From assembly GCF_014641615.1 (NCBI RefSeq), contig NZ_BMIB01000004.1, positions 620,001 through 684,000 on the forward strand: a stretch of 64,000 nt of DNA, in the 5' to 3' direction. The notes under the pieces were generated by a model. That model was not told the origin of the DNA and made no database searches. It saw only the letters and a list, made by a program, of their open reading frames with translations. The stretch's first letter is position 1, and each line of letters starts with the position of its first letter. Both the position numbers and the translations under genes were made by a program. Shown in pieces: positions 1 through 8,355 of this stretch. The DNA is from Filimonas zeae. GTDB taxonomy: Bacteria; Bacteroidota; Bacteroidia; Chitinophagales; Chitinophagaceae.

Positions 1-1045
1 TATAAGGGTCCGGATGGAAAGTAAAGCCCGAACCTTTCAGGTTTTTCTCCAGTATTTTACCCATATCTGTTTTTTCATAGCCGGTAATATAAGCGGAATT
101 TTTACCCCACTTAGACTCTGTTCCTATCATTTCAATATTGAACATAGCCATTACTTTAGCCGGATTAAACTGACGGGAGAAATACTGAGAGCCAAAACCA
201 CCAATTTCTTCAGCCGTAAAAGCTGCAAAAACAATGGTACGCTCATTTGTTTTTAACTCCTTAAAATATTTAGCCAGCATAATTACCGCTGTAGTTCCGG
301 CAGCATCATCATTGGCGCCGTTGTAAATAGAATCGCCCTTTTCTGGTTTGTCTGCGATACCCAAATGATCGTAGTGACCAGAGAAAATTACATACTCATC
401 CTTTTTACTTTTTCCGGGCAGTATTCCTACCACATTCTGAGCCTGTTGCTCATCAATTTCCTGCACTACTTCCAGCAGGTAAGCGGCAGGTGCTTCATCA
501 GCCAGTACAAATAATACATCCGGTGCATTAGCAAACAACTGCTTTTTAAAGTAGTTAAGTCGTTTGAACATTTTAGCAAAGCTGTTGTCTACAAATACAA
601 CCTGGTTTTTACCAGCCTGCAGGTAAGCCATGGCTTTATCAAAAAAGTTCTCACCCCCCTTAATGTATTCAATGGTATAGCCTGTTTTTTCATCTACCTG
701 CAACATTCTTTTAGGCGTGATAGCTATAAAACGGTCCGCTTCCAGCTTTTTGCCACCCAGTACAATATTGCTGCTTCTTACTTTGGTTTCTACCAGTACA
801 AACTTTTGTAAAAAGCCGCTGGTACCCTCCAGTGGCTCCAGGCCTGCTCTTTTAAACTCGTCTGCAATAAACAGTGCAGCCCTTTCATTGCCGGGCGTTC
901 CTGTTTTACGTCCCTGCATGGCATCGGCAGCCAGAATATTTTCTATACGCAGTGCTTCCTGGCTGTTGATAACGGCATCAATTTTCTGCGAAAACGAAAA
1001 CAGAGAACCGGCAATAAATGCCAGTACAATCATCAGTTGCTTCAT
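1..1045 (-). CDS. M28-family metallopeptidase, secreted (3' end outside window)
   Basis: The minus-strand frame opens at ATG 1045 and runs 348 codons to the window edge without a stop, so the C-terminus is missing. The first ~20 residues (MKQLMIVLAF...SFSQ) form a signal peptide. The M28 di-zinc aminopeptidase signatures are visible: SGHYDHLG, then NGANDDAAGT, then FTAEEIGGFGS, giving the His, bridging Asp and Glu ligands of the family. A protease-associated-like stretch lies between the N-terminus and the catalytic domain. It starts 22 nt after the stop of the response regulator, so it probably ends a kinase-regulator-peptidase transcript. The substrate is not evident; M28 enzymes remove N-terminal residues from peptides in the periplasm or outside the cell. 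Confidence 0.9.
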   Translation of the reverse strand, partial: MKQLMIVLAFIAGSLFSFSQKIDAVINSQEALRIENILAADAMQGRKTGTPGNERAALFIADEFKRAGLEPLEGTSGFLQKFVLVETKVRSSNIVLGGKKLEADRFIAITPKRMLQVDEKTGYTIEYIKGGENFFDKAMAYLQAGKNQVVFVDNSFAKMFKRLNYFKKQLFANAPDVLFVLADEAPAAYLLEVVQEIDEQQAQNVVGILPGKSKKDEYVIFSGHYDHLGIADKPEKGDSIYNGANDDAAGTTAVIMLAKYFKELKTNERTIVFAAFTAEEIGGFGSQYFSRQFNPAKVMAMFNIEMIGTESKWGKNSAYITGYEKTDMGKILEKNLKGSGFTFHPDPY

Positions 1046-1067
1046 GGTTCTTATATTGTTGCTGTGG

Positions 1068-1802
1068 TTATAAACTCATCATTTCTTTAAACTTCACCGT
1101 TTGCCTGCGGCTTACCTCAATCTTCTCTCCTCCTTTCAGCTCCAGCAACAGCCCGCCGTTAAAATAAGGCTCAATACGCTCAATCCAGCGCAGGTTAATA
1201 ATGTGCTTGCGGTTGGCACGGAAAAAAGTACGCTCATCCAACCTTTCTTCCAGTGCGTTAAGCGATTTTAATATTAAAGGTTTGTTGGTGCCAAAAAACA
1301 CCTTAGCATAGTTGCCTACACTTTCAAATAAACGAATCTCACCCAGTTTTACAAACCAGCAACGCTCGCCATCTTTTACAAACACCTGGTCTTCGTCGGT
1401 AAGCGGGCCTCTGTTTACAATACTGCCCTCCTCTGATTTTTCTTTATACAGTTCGTCCTGCAGTTTACAAATGGCATCTGCCAGCCGCTTGGGCTCTACC
1501 GGCTTTAGCAGGTAATCCAGCGCATTCACTTCAAAAGCTTTCAACGCATACTCGTCGTAAGCGGTAGTAAAAATAACACGGGGCGCTTTTTCCAGGTCGG
1601 CCAGCATATCAAAACCTGTTTTACCAGGCATCTGTATATCCAGAAAAATAAGATCCGGGTTCTGCGCTTCAATCTTCTCAATTCCTTCATCTGCATTGGA
1701 AGCTTCATCAATAATTTCTACGGCAGCGTGCTCCTGTAACAGTTTTCTCAGTTCATTTCGTGCAAGACGTTCATCGTCTACAATAATCGCTTTAATAGAC
1801 AT
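1068..1802 (-). CDS. LytTR-type response regulator
   Basis: 244 residues. The receiver domain (1-~120) has the acidic pair D9/D10, the phosphorylated Asp D55 in LDIQMPG and the conserved Lys K100 in YLLKP. The C-terminal ~110 residues are a LytTR DNA-binding domain (SVGNYAKVFF, NRKHIINLRWI, then a closing VSRRQ segment). LytTR domains bind direct repeats upstream of target genes. It lies 27 nt after the histidine kinase gene in the same direction, so the two form a cognate pair. The targets cannot be read from the sequence. Confidence 0.95.
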   Translation of the reverse strand: MSIKAIIVDDERLARNELRKLLQEHAAVEIIDEASNADEGIEKIEAQNPDLIFLDIQMPGKTGFDMLADLEKAPRVIFTTAYDEYALKAFEVNALDYLLKPVEPKRLADAICKLQDELYKEKSEEGSIVNRGPLTDEDQVFVKDGERCWFVKLGEIRLFESVGNYAKVFFGTNKPLILKSLNALEERLDERTFFRANRKHIINLRWIERIEPYFNGGLLLELKGGEKIEVSRRQTVKFKEMMSL

Positions 1803-1829
1803 ACCTTATTGTTTGCGTACATTCAGTGT

Positions 1830-2888
1830 TTATAACATATGCACCGGGAATATAATCTTGGCTTCCACAGTGTTTTCGTCAATATCCTTAATTTCAAAAG
1901 AGGCTTTTGAGCCAAAAAGCAACCGCAGCCGGTTGTTGGTACTCGCAAGCCCAAACCCATCACCATTACCTGCGCCACCGCTGCCATTGAGCTTACCGGT
2001 ATTTTGCACAATCAGCTCATGATGGTCGGCCCGGAAGTCTGAAATAATCCGTATCAACCCGCCATTTACCTGCTTGCTTACACCATGCTTAATGGCATTT
2101 TCTACCAGCGTCTGCAGCATCATAGGCGGCACAGGCTGGTCCAGCGTATCCTCATCAATATCATACTCCACCCGCAGCCGGTCTTCAAAACGTATATGCT
2201 CCAGCGCCAGATAATCCTTTACAATATTCAACTCCCGCTCCAGCGGTGTAGTCTCTTGTTTCTCTGCCTGCATACTACTGCGCAGCAGGTTACTCAACTC
2301 TGTAATAGCGGTACGGGCCCTGGCAGGATTTTCATCCACCAAAGCGCGGATGCTGTTCAGGGCATTGAATATAAAATGGGGATTGATATGCGCCTTAATC
2401 GTTTTTAACTGCAGTTCTTTCACCAGACTTTCCAGCCGCATTTTGTCCAGCTTCTCTGTCCTGTTTTTAACTATGTAATGATACGTAAAATAGATGAGGT
2501 TCCATATCAGCAAAAACAGGAAAGTACCATACGTAGCCCGCAGTACCTTATTGGCCGTGGTATAGCCTTTAACCGTTTCCGGCTCTGCCCGCAGCCATTC
2601 CTCCAGCGTAATACTTACAAAAGCATATACAAAGGCAAAAACAAGGGCCGTAAATATCAGATACACAATCTGGCGCGATAAATTCAGGCGTAACAACCCC
2701 AGTGCTTTAATCAGGGTACGCATTAAGTGCGTGACAACCAGTCCGGTAAGTGCATCGCACAGCAGCATTTCAAAAAAAAGAGGCTGGGGTTTTACCCGTA
2801 TAGTGAAGTAAAAAAAACTGTACACGATGCAGTAAGCACTCCATCCCGCCACCTGACACAACCAATAGGGTGATATGTTATTCCTCAT
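1830..2888 (-). CDS. LytS/YehU-type sensor histidine kinase
   Basis: 352 residues from ATG 2888. An upstream in-frame ATG at 2948 would add 20 residues, but the downstream start gives a normal first membrane helix. The N-terminal ~140 residues hold about four membrane segments and little periplasmic loop. They are followed by a His_kinase (PF06580) domain with acceptor H171 in INPHFIFNALNSI and a HATPase end with ENAIKHGV (~264-271) and a GFGLASTNNRL glycine motif. It has no obvious ligand domain, so the signal is probably membrane-associated. It is paired with the LytTR regulator 27 nt downstream. Confidence 0.93.
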   Translation of the reverse strand: MRNNISPYWLCQVAGWSAYCIVYSFFYFTIRVKPQPLFFEMLLCDALTGLVVTHLMRTLIKALGLLRLNLSRQIVYLIFTALVFAFVYAFVSITLEEWLRAEPETVKGYTTANKVLRATYGTFLFLLIWNLIYFTYHYIVKNRTEKLDKMRLESLVKELQLKTIKAHINPHFIFNALNSIRALVDENPARARTAITELSNLLRSSMQAEKQETTPLERELNIVKDYLALEHIRFEDRLRVEYDIDEDTLDQPVPPMMLQTLVENAIKHGVSKQVNGGLIRIISDFRADHHELIVQNTGKLNGSGGAGNGDGFGLASTNNRLRLLFGSKASFEIKDIDENTVEAKIIFPVHML

Positions 2889-3011
2889 GAGGGTTAAAAT
2901 TAAAAAAATCAGAGGCCGGAAATCCCTAAAATATGACCAGAGGCCCAAACAAAGGGCGGTTGGTACAGAACCTCCTGAAAAACATTACTTTTACAAAATA
3001 AATCGGCGTTC

Positions 3012-4976
3012 ATGAATATTACACCCGGACCATTGCTGCAAAACATTGATAGTCCAGCTGACCTAAAAAAGCTTAACAGAGAACAGTTACACCAGGTATG
3101 CGATGAATTACGTCAGTATATTATCGACGTAGTAAGCGTATACGGGGGGCATTTTGCTGCCAGCCTTGGAGTGGTAGAACTGAGTGTGGCTTTACATTAT
3201 GCATACAATACACCGTATGATCAACTGGTATGGGACGTGGGTCACCAGGCATACGGTCATAAAATATTAACCGGCCGCCGGGATGCTTTCCCTACAAACC
3301 GTAAATACAACGGCTTAAGCGGCTTTCCCAAACGTACTGAGAGCGAGTACGATACGTTTGGCGTGGGACACTCATCCACTTCTATTTCCGCTGCACTGGG
3401 TATGGCTATTGCCGCCAAGTATAAAGGCGAAGACCGTAAATCGGTAGCTGTAATAGGCGATGGTTCTATGACGGCCGGTATGGCCTTCGAAGCCATGAAC
3501 CATGCGGGTGTGTCCGATGCGGACATGCTGATTATTCTGAACGATAACTGCATGAGTATTGACCCCAACGTGGGTGCATTGAAAGAATATCTTACAGACA
3601 TCAGTACTTCCCATACGTACAACAAGTTCCGGGATGATGTATGGAATATTTTAGGTAAACTGCCTATTGGCAAAACCTTCAGCCGCGATATGGCCAGCAA
3701 ACTGGAAGCGGGCGTAAAAGGCATGGTTAACCGCAGCAGCAACCTGTTTGAAGCGTTAAACCTGCGCTATTTCGGGCCTATTGACGGGCATAACATTACC
3801 AAGCTGGTAGATACGCTGAAAGATCTGCGTCAGATACCCGGCCCAAAAATTCTGCACATAGTTACCGTAAAAGGGAAAGGCTATGCACTGGCAGAAAAGG
3901 ACCAGACCAAATGGCATGCACCGGGATTATTTGATAAGGTTACCGGCGAAATTTACAAGAAAGCATTTACTGCTCCCCAGCCACCCAAATACCAGGATGT
4001 ATTCGGGCATACTATGATTGAGCTGGCGGAAATGAACGATAAGGTAATGGGTGTAACACCTGCTATGCCCAGTGGCAGTTCTCTCAAATTTATGATGGAG
4101 AAAATGCCCAGCCGTGCTTTTGATGTAGGCATATGCGAGCAACATGCTGCAACCGTAAGTGCCGGCCTTGCCACACAGGGCATGCGCGTGTTCTGTAACA
4201 TCTATTCCTCTTTTATGCAACGCGCCTACGACCAGGTAGTGCATGATATTGCTATACAAAAACTGCCGGTTGTATTGTGTCTTGACCGTGCCGGCCTGGT
4301 AGGCGAAGATGGGCCTACCCACCACGGGGCTTATGACATAGCTTATTTCCGTTGTATTCCTAATATGGTTATCAGCGCCCCTATGAACGAGCAGGAGCTG
4401 CGTAACCTGATGTATACCGCCCAGTTGGAAAGCACCGGCCACCCGGTAGTAATCCGCTATCCACGTGGCGAAGGGGTTATGCCTGAATGGCGCACACCTT
4501 TCGAAGCTATTACCATAGGTAAAGGACGTAAACTGAAAGATGGTAAGGATGTGGCTATTCTCAGCTTTGGCCACCCCGGCAATTTTGCTACTACCGCAAT
4601 ACGCGAACTGCGTACCGAAGGCATTGATCCGGCACATTACGATATGCGTTTTGTAAAGCCGATTGATGAAGAACTGCTGCACGAGGTATTTACCAAATAC
4701 AAGCACGTTATTACTGTAGAAGATGGTACTATCGTAGGCGGCTTTGGCAGCGCGGTACTGGAGTTTATGGCGCGTAACCGCTACCAGAGCACCGTAACCA
4801 TGCTGGGCATACCTGACCGCATTGTAGAACATGGCACACTAAAAGAGCTGTACCGCGAATGTGAATACGATGCTCAGGCCATAGCAGAAGCAGTAAGAAG
4901 CGCCGTTAAATCCGCTGGTTTTACTCCCTCTGCTACACAGGTAAATGAATCAGGAGAATTAACCATTGCAGGTTAA
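3012..4976 (+). CDS. dxs: 1-deoxy-D-xylulose-5-phosphate synthase
   Basis: 654 residues, close to the usual ~620-640. It condenses pyruvate and glyceraldehyde 3-phosphate to DXP, the first step of the MEP isoprenoid pathway and a source for thiamine and pyridoxal. Visible motifs: DVGHQAYGHKILTGR (76-90), the TPP/Mg motif GDGSMTAG...NDN (149-179), the activating Glu in GICEQHAA (~375) and DRAGLVGEDGPTHHG in the pyrimidine domain. A C-terminal transketolase domain completes it. The short C-terminal tail after residue ~635 is unlike the core. It is monocistronic and followed by a terminator at 5009-5052. It is transcribed away from the kinase gene; the 123-nt gap between them has no clear promoter consensus. 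Confidence 0.97.
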   Translation: MNITPGPLLQNIDSPADLKKLNREQLHQVCDELRQYIIDVVSVYGGHFAASLGVVELSVALHYAYNTPYDQLVWDVGHQAYGHKILTGRRDAFPTNRKYNGLSGFPKRTESEYDTFGVGHSSTSISAALGMAIAAKYKGEDRKSVAVIGDGSMTAGMAFEAMNHAGVSDADMLIILNDNCMSIDPNVGALKEYLTDISTSHTYNKFRDDVWNILGKLPIGKTFSRDMASKLEAGVKGMVNRSSNLFEALNLRYFGPIDGHNITKLVDTLKDLRQIPGPKILHIVTVKGKGYALAEKDQTKWHAPGLFDKVTGEIYKKAFTAPQPPKYQDVFGHTMIELAEMNDKVMGVTPAMPSGSSLKFMMEKMPSRAFDVGICEQHAATVSAGLATQGMRVFCNIYSSFMQRAYDQVVHDIAIQKLPVVLCLDRAGLVGEDGPTHHGAYDIAYFRCIPNMVISAPMNEQELRNLMYTAQLESTGHPVVIRYPRGEGVMPEWRTPFEAITIGKGRKLKDGKDVAILSFGHPGNFATTAIRELRTEGIDPAHYDMRFVKPIDEELLHEVFTKYKHVITVEDGTIVGGFGSAVLEFMARNRYQSTVTMLGIPDRIVEHGTLKELYRECEYDAQAIAEAVRSAVKSAGFTPSATQVNESGELTIAG

Positions 4977-5008
4977 CTTCTGTAAATAATAGTCAGTTTT
5001 CATTAGTT

Positions 5009-5052
5009 AAAAGGGTTGCCATCTTTATTTAAAAGGTGGCAACTCTTTTTTC
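5009..5052 (+). terminator. intrinsic terminator after dxs
   Basis: Inverted repeat: GGGTTGCCA pairs with TGGCAACTC (one G-T wobble), and the A-run before the stem pairs with the T-run after it. It lies 33 nt after the dxs stop. Confidence 0.8.
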
Positions 5053-5200
5053 CAGACAGGCCTGATGTTATAGTTATACATGTAAACATCATCCCAATAC
5101 AACTATCTTCCTTACAAAATCACCTTCCGGCAAATACCCGCTCTGCACAAACGATTTTTAGTTAACGTAATGCGATTTTTGTCTACTTATTTTTCATTGG

Positions 5201-5252
5201 TGTGTACACATCAGCTGGTGCTGTGTACAGTCTTTTCACTTTTGTGTACACA
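5201..5252. repeat. three TGTGTACA boxes at exact 21-bp spacing
   Basis: TGTGTACA occurs at 5201-5208, 5222-5229 and 5243-5250, so the starts are exactly 21 bp apart (two helical turns). The first and last extend to the near-palindrome TGTGTACACA. The array sits in the 405-nt gap between convergent dxs and scpA, bounded by a terminator on each side; nothing else was seen in that gap. The helical phasing suggests that a protein binds cooperatively on one DNA face. The binding protein is unknown. Confidence 0.6.
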
Positions 5253-5321
5253 CCATTGTTGAACCATTGCCTTCGAATCACTTTAAAATACCTTCCGCTT
5301 GTTATAAAGCCATATACACGC

Positions 5322-5357
5322 AAAAAGCCCGCTAAGCATGTGCAAAGCGGGCTTTTG
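5322..5357 (-). terminator. intrinsic terminator after scpA
   Basis: AAAAGCCCGCT and AGCGGGCTTTT form an 11-bp stem with A/T flanks on both sides, so it could work in both directions. It lies 25 nt beyond the scpA stop. Confidence 0.75.
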
Positions 5358-5381
5358 TATTTGTAAGGATAGTAAGCGGAA

Positions 5382-6215
5382 TTAATTCAGGCTGGGGCCG
5401 TGGTTCAATGCCGATACGGGGCCAGAACCGGAAGGGCCCGCAAACAAACCACCCAGGTCTTCAGGGCGTTCGTTGTTCCATTCCAGAATAAAGTTGTTTT
5501 TGCCTTCACCCACCATAATCTGCATATAGTTCAACTGCACCAGTTCCAGTACTGATAAAAACAGGAATAGAGCATGCACCTTATCTTCACAGATTTCGAA
5601 AATTTTATCAAAATTAACGGTCTTCTCTTTTTTTACCAGGCCCAGCATGTGCGAGCGGGAATTGTCCATAGTATAGTTATACTTTACTACAGTGTGTACC
5701 GGCTTGTTAGCTTTAGCCTGCGAACGCATCATCACCTTCTCGTAGGTCTTCATAAGCTTATACAGGGTTACGGTTTGTATTTCCGTACCTTCTGAAGCTT
5801 CTTCACCTATAGAGGCTATCTCTTTCTGAAGGTTGCCACGTTTCACCATCAGCATACGCATCGCTTCCAGTTCCACCATTTCCGCAGCTGCCTGCTTAAA
5901 GCGCTTGTATTCGAGAATTTTGTCCACCAGTTCCTGGCGCGGATCAATCTCATTACCCTGTGCATCTATCTCTTTACGTGGTAACAGCATCTTGGCCTTA
6001 ATACGCATCAGTGTAGATACAAACAGGATAAACTCACTGCTCAGTTCAATGTTCAATTTCTCCTGATCATGAATATAGGCCAGAAAATCCTTTATAATAC
6101 CGGTAATAGGAATGTTATAGATATCCAGCTCGTCACGCTCAATAAAGAACAGCAGCAGGTCAAACGGACCTTCAAACTGTGGTAGCTTAATCTGGTAATT
6201 TACTGCTGTTTGCAC
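5382..6215 (-). CDS. scpA: segregation and condensation protein A
   Basis: 277 residues. ScpA is the kleisin subunit that bridges the SMC dimer and binds ScpB in chromosome condensation. The N-terminal YQIKLPQFEGPFDLLLFFIERDELDIYNIPI is the family hallmark, followed by a helical middle with PRKEIDAQGNEIDPRQELVDKILEYKRFK and a C-terminal winged-helix region (FLSVLELVQL). The last ~25 residues are low-complexity Gly/Pro/Ser. The start is GTG at 6215 with a strong Shine-Dalgarno (AAGGAGGG on the minus strand, 6220-6228), unusual for Bacteroidota. No scpB or smc gene is in the window. Confidence 0.94.
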   Translation of the reverse strand: MQTAVNYQIKLPQFEGPFDLLLFFIERDELDIYNIPITGIIKDFLAYIHDQEKLNIELSSEFILFVSTLMRIKAKMLLPRKEIDAQGNEIDPRQELVDKILEYKRFKQAAAEMVELEAMRMLMVKRGNLQKEIASIGEEASEGTEIQTVTLYKLMKTYEKVMMRSQAKANKPVHTVVKYNYTMDNSRSHMLGLVKKEKTVNFDKIFEICEDKVHALFLFLSVLELVQLNYMQIMVGEGKNNFILEWNNERPEDLGGLFAGPSGSGPVSALNHGPSLN

Positions 6216-6219
6216 TGTT

Positions 6220-6228
6220 CCCTCCTTT
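6220..6228 (-). promoter_or_regulatory. strong Shine-Dalgarno before GTG start of scpA
   Basis: The minus strand reads AAAGGAGGG, 4 nt before the GTG at 6215. Most genes in this window have no recognisable Shine-Dalgarno, so this one supports the non-ATG start. Confidence 0.7.
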
Positions 6229-6282
6229 TACTTTGATTAACAACGAGCGGTTAATCAGTCAATTAACCAAGGTGTATCAATG

Positions 6283-6313
6283 CAAATGTATGTGAGCAGC
6301 TAACCTGATCCAA
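6283..6313 (-). promoter_or_regulatory. scpA promoter, Bacteroidota type
   Basis: The minus strand has TTGG (6310-6313), a 19-nt spacer, and TACATTTG (6283-6290), matching the -33 TTG / -7 TAnnTTTG consensus of the Bacteroidota primary sigma factor. The predicted start lies about 60 nt before the GTG start codon. Confidence 0.6.
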
Positions 6314-6339
6314 TTCAAGTAAGTCACACGAAACTCACA

Positions 6340-6371
6340 TATGGATAACATCTGGATAACTTTGTGAATAA
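6340..6371 (-). repeat. cluster of three DnaA-box-like 9-mers
   Basis: The minus strand has TTATTCACA (6363-6371, fits TTATNCACA), TTATCCAGA (6351-6359) and TTATCCATA (6340-6348), each of the last two one base off TTATCCACA. Spacing between starts is 12 and 11 bp, about one helical turn. They lie between the mscL stop and the scpA promoter. Confidence 0.45.
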
Positions 6372-6374
6372 CTC

Positions 6375-6803
6375 CTATTTCTTCAGTTCATCCCTTATTT
6401 CCATCAGCAGTTTTTCAGTAGCGGTAGGTGCCGGAGGCGCTGCTGGCTTGGCTTCTTCTTTTGCTTTCAGGCTGTTGATTGCTTTTACCATCAGAAAAAT
6501 GATAAAGGCCAGCAGAATAAAGTTAATCAGCACTGTTAAAAAGTTTCCGTAAGCGAATATGGAGGTGTCCGGTATTTTACGGGCATCTTCCAGGCTTGTG
6601 CCATCAGGAACTGCCCCTCTCAATACCACATACAGCTTACTAAAATCGGGCTTTCCAATAATAGCAGCTACAATGGGCATAATAAGGTCGTTCACCACGC
6701 TGTCCACAATTTTACCAAAGGCAGCACCAATAATAACACCCACTGCCAGGTCAACCACGTTGCCTTTCATGGCAAACTGCTTAAACTCTTTTCCAAAACT
6801 CAT
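6375..6803 (-). CDS. mscL: large-conductance mechanosensitive channel
   Basis: 142 residues, the normal MscL size. It is a homopentameric inner-membrane channel that opens on hypo-osmotic stress. The N-terminal FKQFAMKGNVVDLAVGVIIGAAF is diagnostic (amphipathic S1 helix then TM1), followed by the VDSVVNDLIMP segment, a periplasmic loop, TM2 (~82-105) and a charged C-terminal helix preceded by an Ala/Pro linker. It lies 39 nt after the PPK2 gene in the same direction. Confidence 0.97.
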   Translation of the reverse strand: MSFGKEFKQFAMKGNVVDLAVGVIIGAAFGKIVDSVVNDLIMPIVAAIIGKPDFSKLYVVLRGAVPDGTSLEDARKIPDTSIFAYGNFLTVLINFILLAFIIFLMVKAINSLKAKEEAKPAAPPAPTATEKLLMEIRDELKK

Positions 6804-6842
6804 ACGGTTACATTTTTTAGGTTATAAATACGGATTATAAAA

Positions 6843-7595
6843 CTACTTCTTCAATCCCGGATAACGCATCTTCAGCCCGGAAAGCACTTCGTACAGCTTT
6901 TGGGCCACAATAAACTCCTTGTACCAGTTCTGATCGGCCGGTACAATGGTCCAGGGCACCTTATTGCACTCTTCAAAGCAATCTTCATACATCTTCCGGT
7001 ATTCCGGCCAAAACTTCGCTTCCTTTAAATCGCCTTCATTGTATTTCCATTGCTTGGCAGGGTTATCCAGTCGCTCCTGTAATCGCTCTGCCTGCTCTTT
7101 CTCCGATATATGCAGGTAAAACTTCAATATAACAGTATCATTATGCTCCGTCAGCAGCCATTCAAAATCATTAATCGCACGCATTCTTTTCACTGCCGTG
7201 TCTTTATCGCAAAGGTTGTGCACCCTTGTTATCAGAATGTCTTCATAGTGCGAGCGGTTAAACAGCTGAATCATACCTCTGGCCGGCGCCTGCTTGTGCA
7301 CACGCCACAAAAAATCATGCCCCAGCTCTTCTGCCGTAGGCACTTTAAAAGAATGTACGGTTACGCCCTGCGGGTTCATTTTGCCAAATACATTGCGTAT
7401 AAGGCCGTCCTTACCGCTGGCATCCATACCTTGTAAAATAACCAGTATGGAATGCTTACCCTCTGCATACAGCAGATTTTGCAACTCATTCAGTTTGGCT
7501 ACAATGGTGGCGGTTTCTTCTTTTACTATTTCTTTTTTCAGGTGCTCCGGTGCGCGGGTGCTAATTTCTTCCAGTTTAATTCGGGCCATATACAA
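6843..7595 (-). CDS. PPK2-family polyphosphate kinase/phosphotransferase
   Basis: 250 residues from ATG 7595; an ATG two codons later (7589, MARIKLEE) is equally plausible. PPK2 enzymes move phosphate between polyphosphate and nucleotides. Walker A is GMDASGKDG (54-62 counted from 7589). Later motifs are NRSHYEDILI (lid/Walker B region) and FYLHISEKEQAERL...DNPAKQWKY, typical of the single-domain PPK2 group. The sequence does not settle which subclass (nucleoside mono- or diphosphate acceptor) applies. It lies between frr and mscL on one strand, with a terminator separating it from frr. Confidence 0.9.
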   Translation of the reverse strand: MYMARIKLEEISTRAPEHLKKEIVKEETATIVAKLNELQNLLYAEGKHSILVILQGMDASGKDGLIRNVFGKMNPQGVTVHSFKVPTAEELGHDFLWRVHKQAPARGMIQLFNRSHYEDILITRVHNLCDKDTAVKRMRAINDFEWLLTEHNDTVILKFYLHISEKEQAERLQERLDNPAKQWKYNEGDLKEAKFWPEYRKMYEDCFEECNKVPWTIVPADQNWYKEFIVAQKLYEVLSGLKMRYPGLKK

Positions 7596-7615
7596 AGGTT
7601 TAACGGGCTAAAAAT

Positions 7616-7649
7616 AAATATCCCGGTTATAAACATAACCGGGATATTT
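7616..7649 (-). terminator. perfect hairpin terminator after frr
   Basis: A 15-bp perfect stem (arms 7616-7630 and 7635-7649) with a 4-nt loop and A/T tracts on both sides. On the minus strand it is followed by TTTATTTTT. It ends the frr transcript before the PPK2 gene. Confidence 0.9.
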
Positions 7650-7669
7650 ATAAATTGTTGTGTTGGCGG

Positions 7670-8233
7670 TTATATTGCCATCATATCCTTTTCCTTCTGT
7701 GCCAGATGTTTATCTACCAGCACAATGTGGCGGTCAGTAAGGTCCTGAATGGTTTTCTCTGCATCTTTGGCAGTGTCTTCGCTCAAACCATCTTTCTGTA
7801 ATTTCTTAATCCCTTCAATGGCATCGCGGCGGATATTGCGGATAGCCACTTTAGAAGCTTCCCCTTCACCACTGGCTCTTTTAACCAGTTCACGTCTTCT
7901 TTCTTCTGTTAACGGAGGCAAAAACAGCCTTATCTGAATACCATCATTCTGTGGAGTGATGCCGATGTTCGCCATCATAATCGCTCTTTCAATGGGAGCC
8001 AGCTGATTCTTTTCCCAAGGCTGAATGCTGATAGTACGCGCGTCCAGTACTGTAACGTTAGCAACCTGACTGATGGGCGTAGGCGATCCGTAATATTCGA
8101 TAGTGATGCCATCAAGCATAGCTGGACTGGCCTTACCCGCCCTGATCTTAGATAGTTCCGCTTCAAGGTGATTGATTGCCTTTTGCATGGTCGATTCTGC
8201 ATCGTCCAATATCAGATCCAGTTCTTCTGACAT
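7670..8233 (-). CDS. frr: ribosome recycling factor
   Basis: 187 residues, standard length. RRF splits post-termination ribosomes together with EF-G. Family signatures: LEAELSKIRAGKASPAMLDGI (helix 1 and turn), VTVLDARTISIQPWEKNQLAPIERAI, the PPLTEERRRELVK segment and the C-terminal long helix. It is monocistronic between its own -7 element and a perfect hairpin terminator. Confidence 0.98.
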   Translation of the reverse strand: MSEELDLILDDAESTMQKAINHLEAELSKIRAGKASPAMLDGITIEYYGSPTPISQVANVTVLDARTISIQPWEKNQLAPIERAIMMANIGITPQNDGIQIRLFLPPLTEERRRELVKRASGEGEASKVAIRNIRRDAIEGIKKLQKDGLSEDTAKDAEKTIQDLTDRHIVLVDKHLAQKEKDMMAI

Positions 8234-8255
8234 ATATCATTCATTTTAATGGCGG

Positions 8256-8263
8256 CAAAGCTA
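8256..8263 (-). promoter_or_regulatory. -7 element of frr
   Basis: The minus strand reads TAGCTTTG, a perfect TAnnTTTG, 22 nt before the frr ATG. The best -33 candidate (TTTTGG) is 23-24 nt further up, slightly too far. Confidence 0.45.
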
Positions 8264-8329
8264 ATAAATCCCGCTAAAAAAGCAGCCCAAAATTCGCAGA
8301 TCAGTGCAGGTGAAATGGGCTTTTTTAGG

Positions 8330-8337
8330 TAGGTTTG
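8330..8337 (+). promoter_or_regulatory. -7 element of the transketolase gene
   Basis: TAGGTTTG matches TAnnTTTG, 18 nt before ATG 8356. No convincing -33 box is present. The position supports ATG 8356 over an in-frame TTG at 8335 that lies inside this element. Confidence 0.4.
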
Positions 8338-8355
8338 TCAAAATTTGATTTTATC

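Noticed and set aside
2949..3011. A dxs promoter (TTGG with TACTTTTA)
   Set aside because: The spacing is 22 nt and the -7 box lacks the final G; too weak to list.
3927..4832. 301-codon minus-strand frame inside dxs
   Set aside because: It is fully antisense to a well-supported dxs gene and has no recognisable domain.
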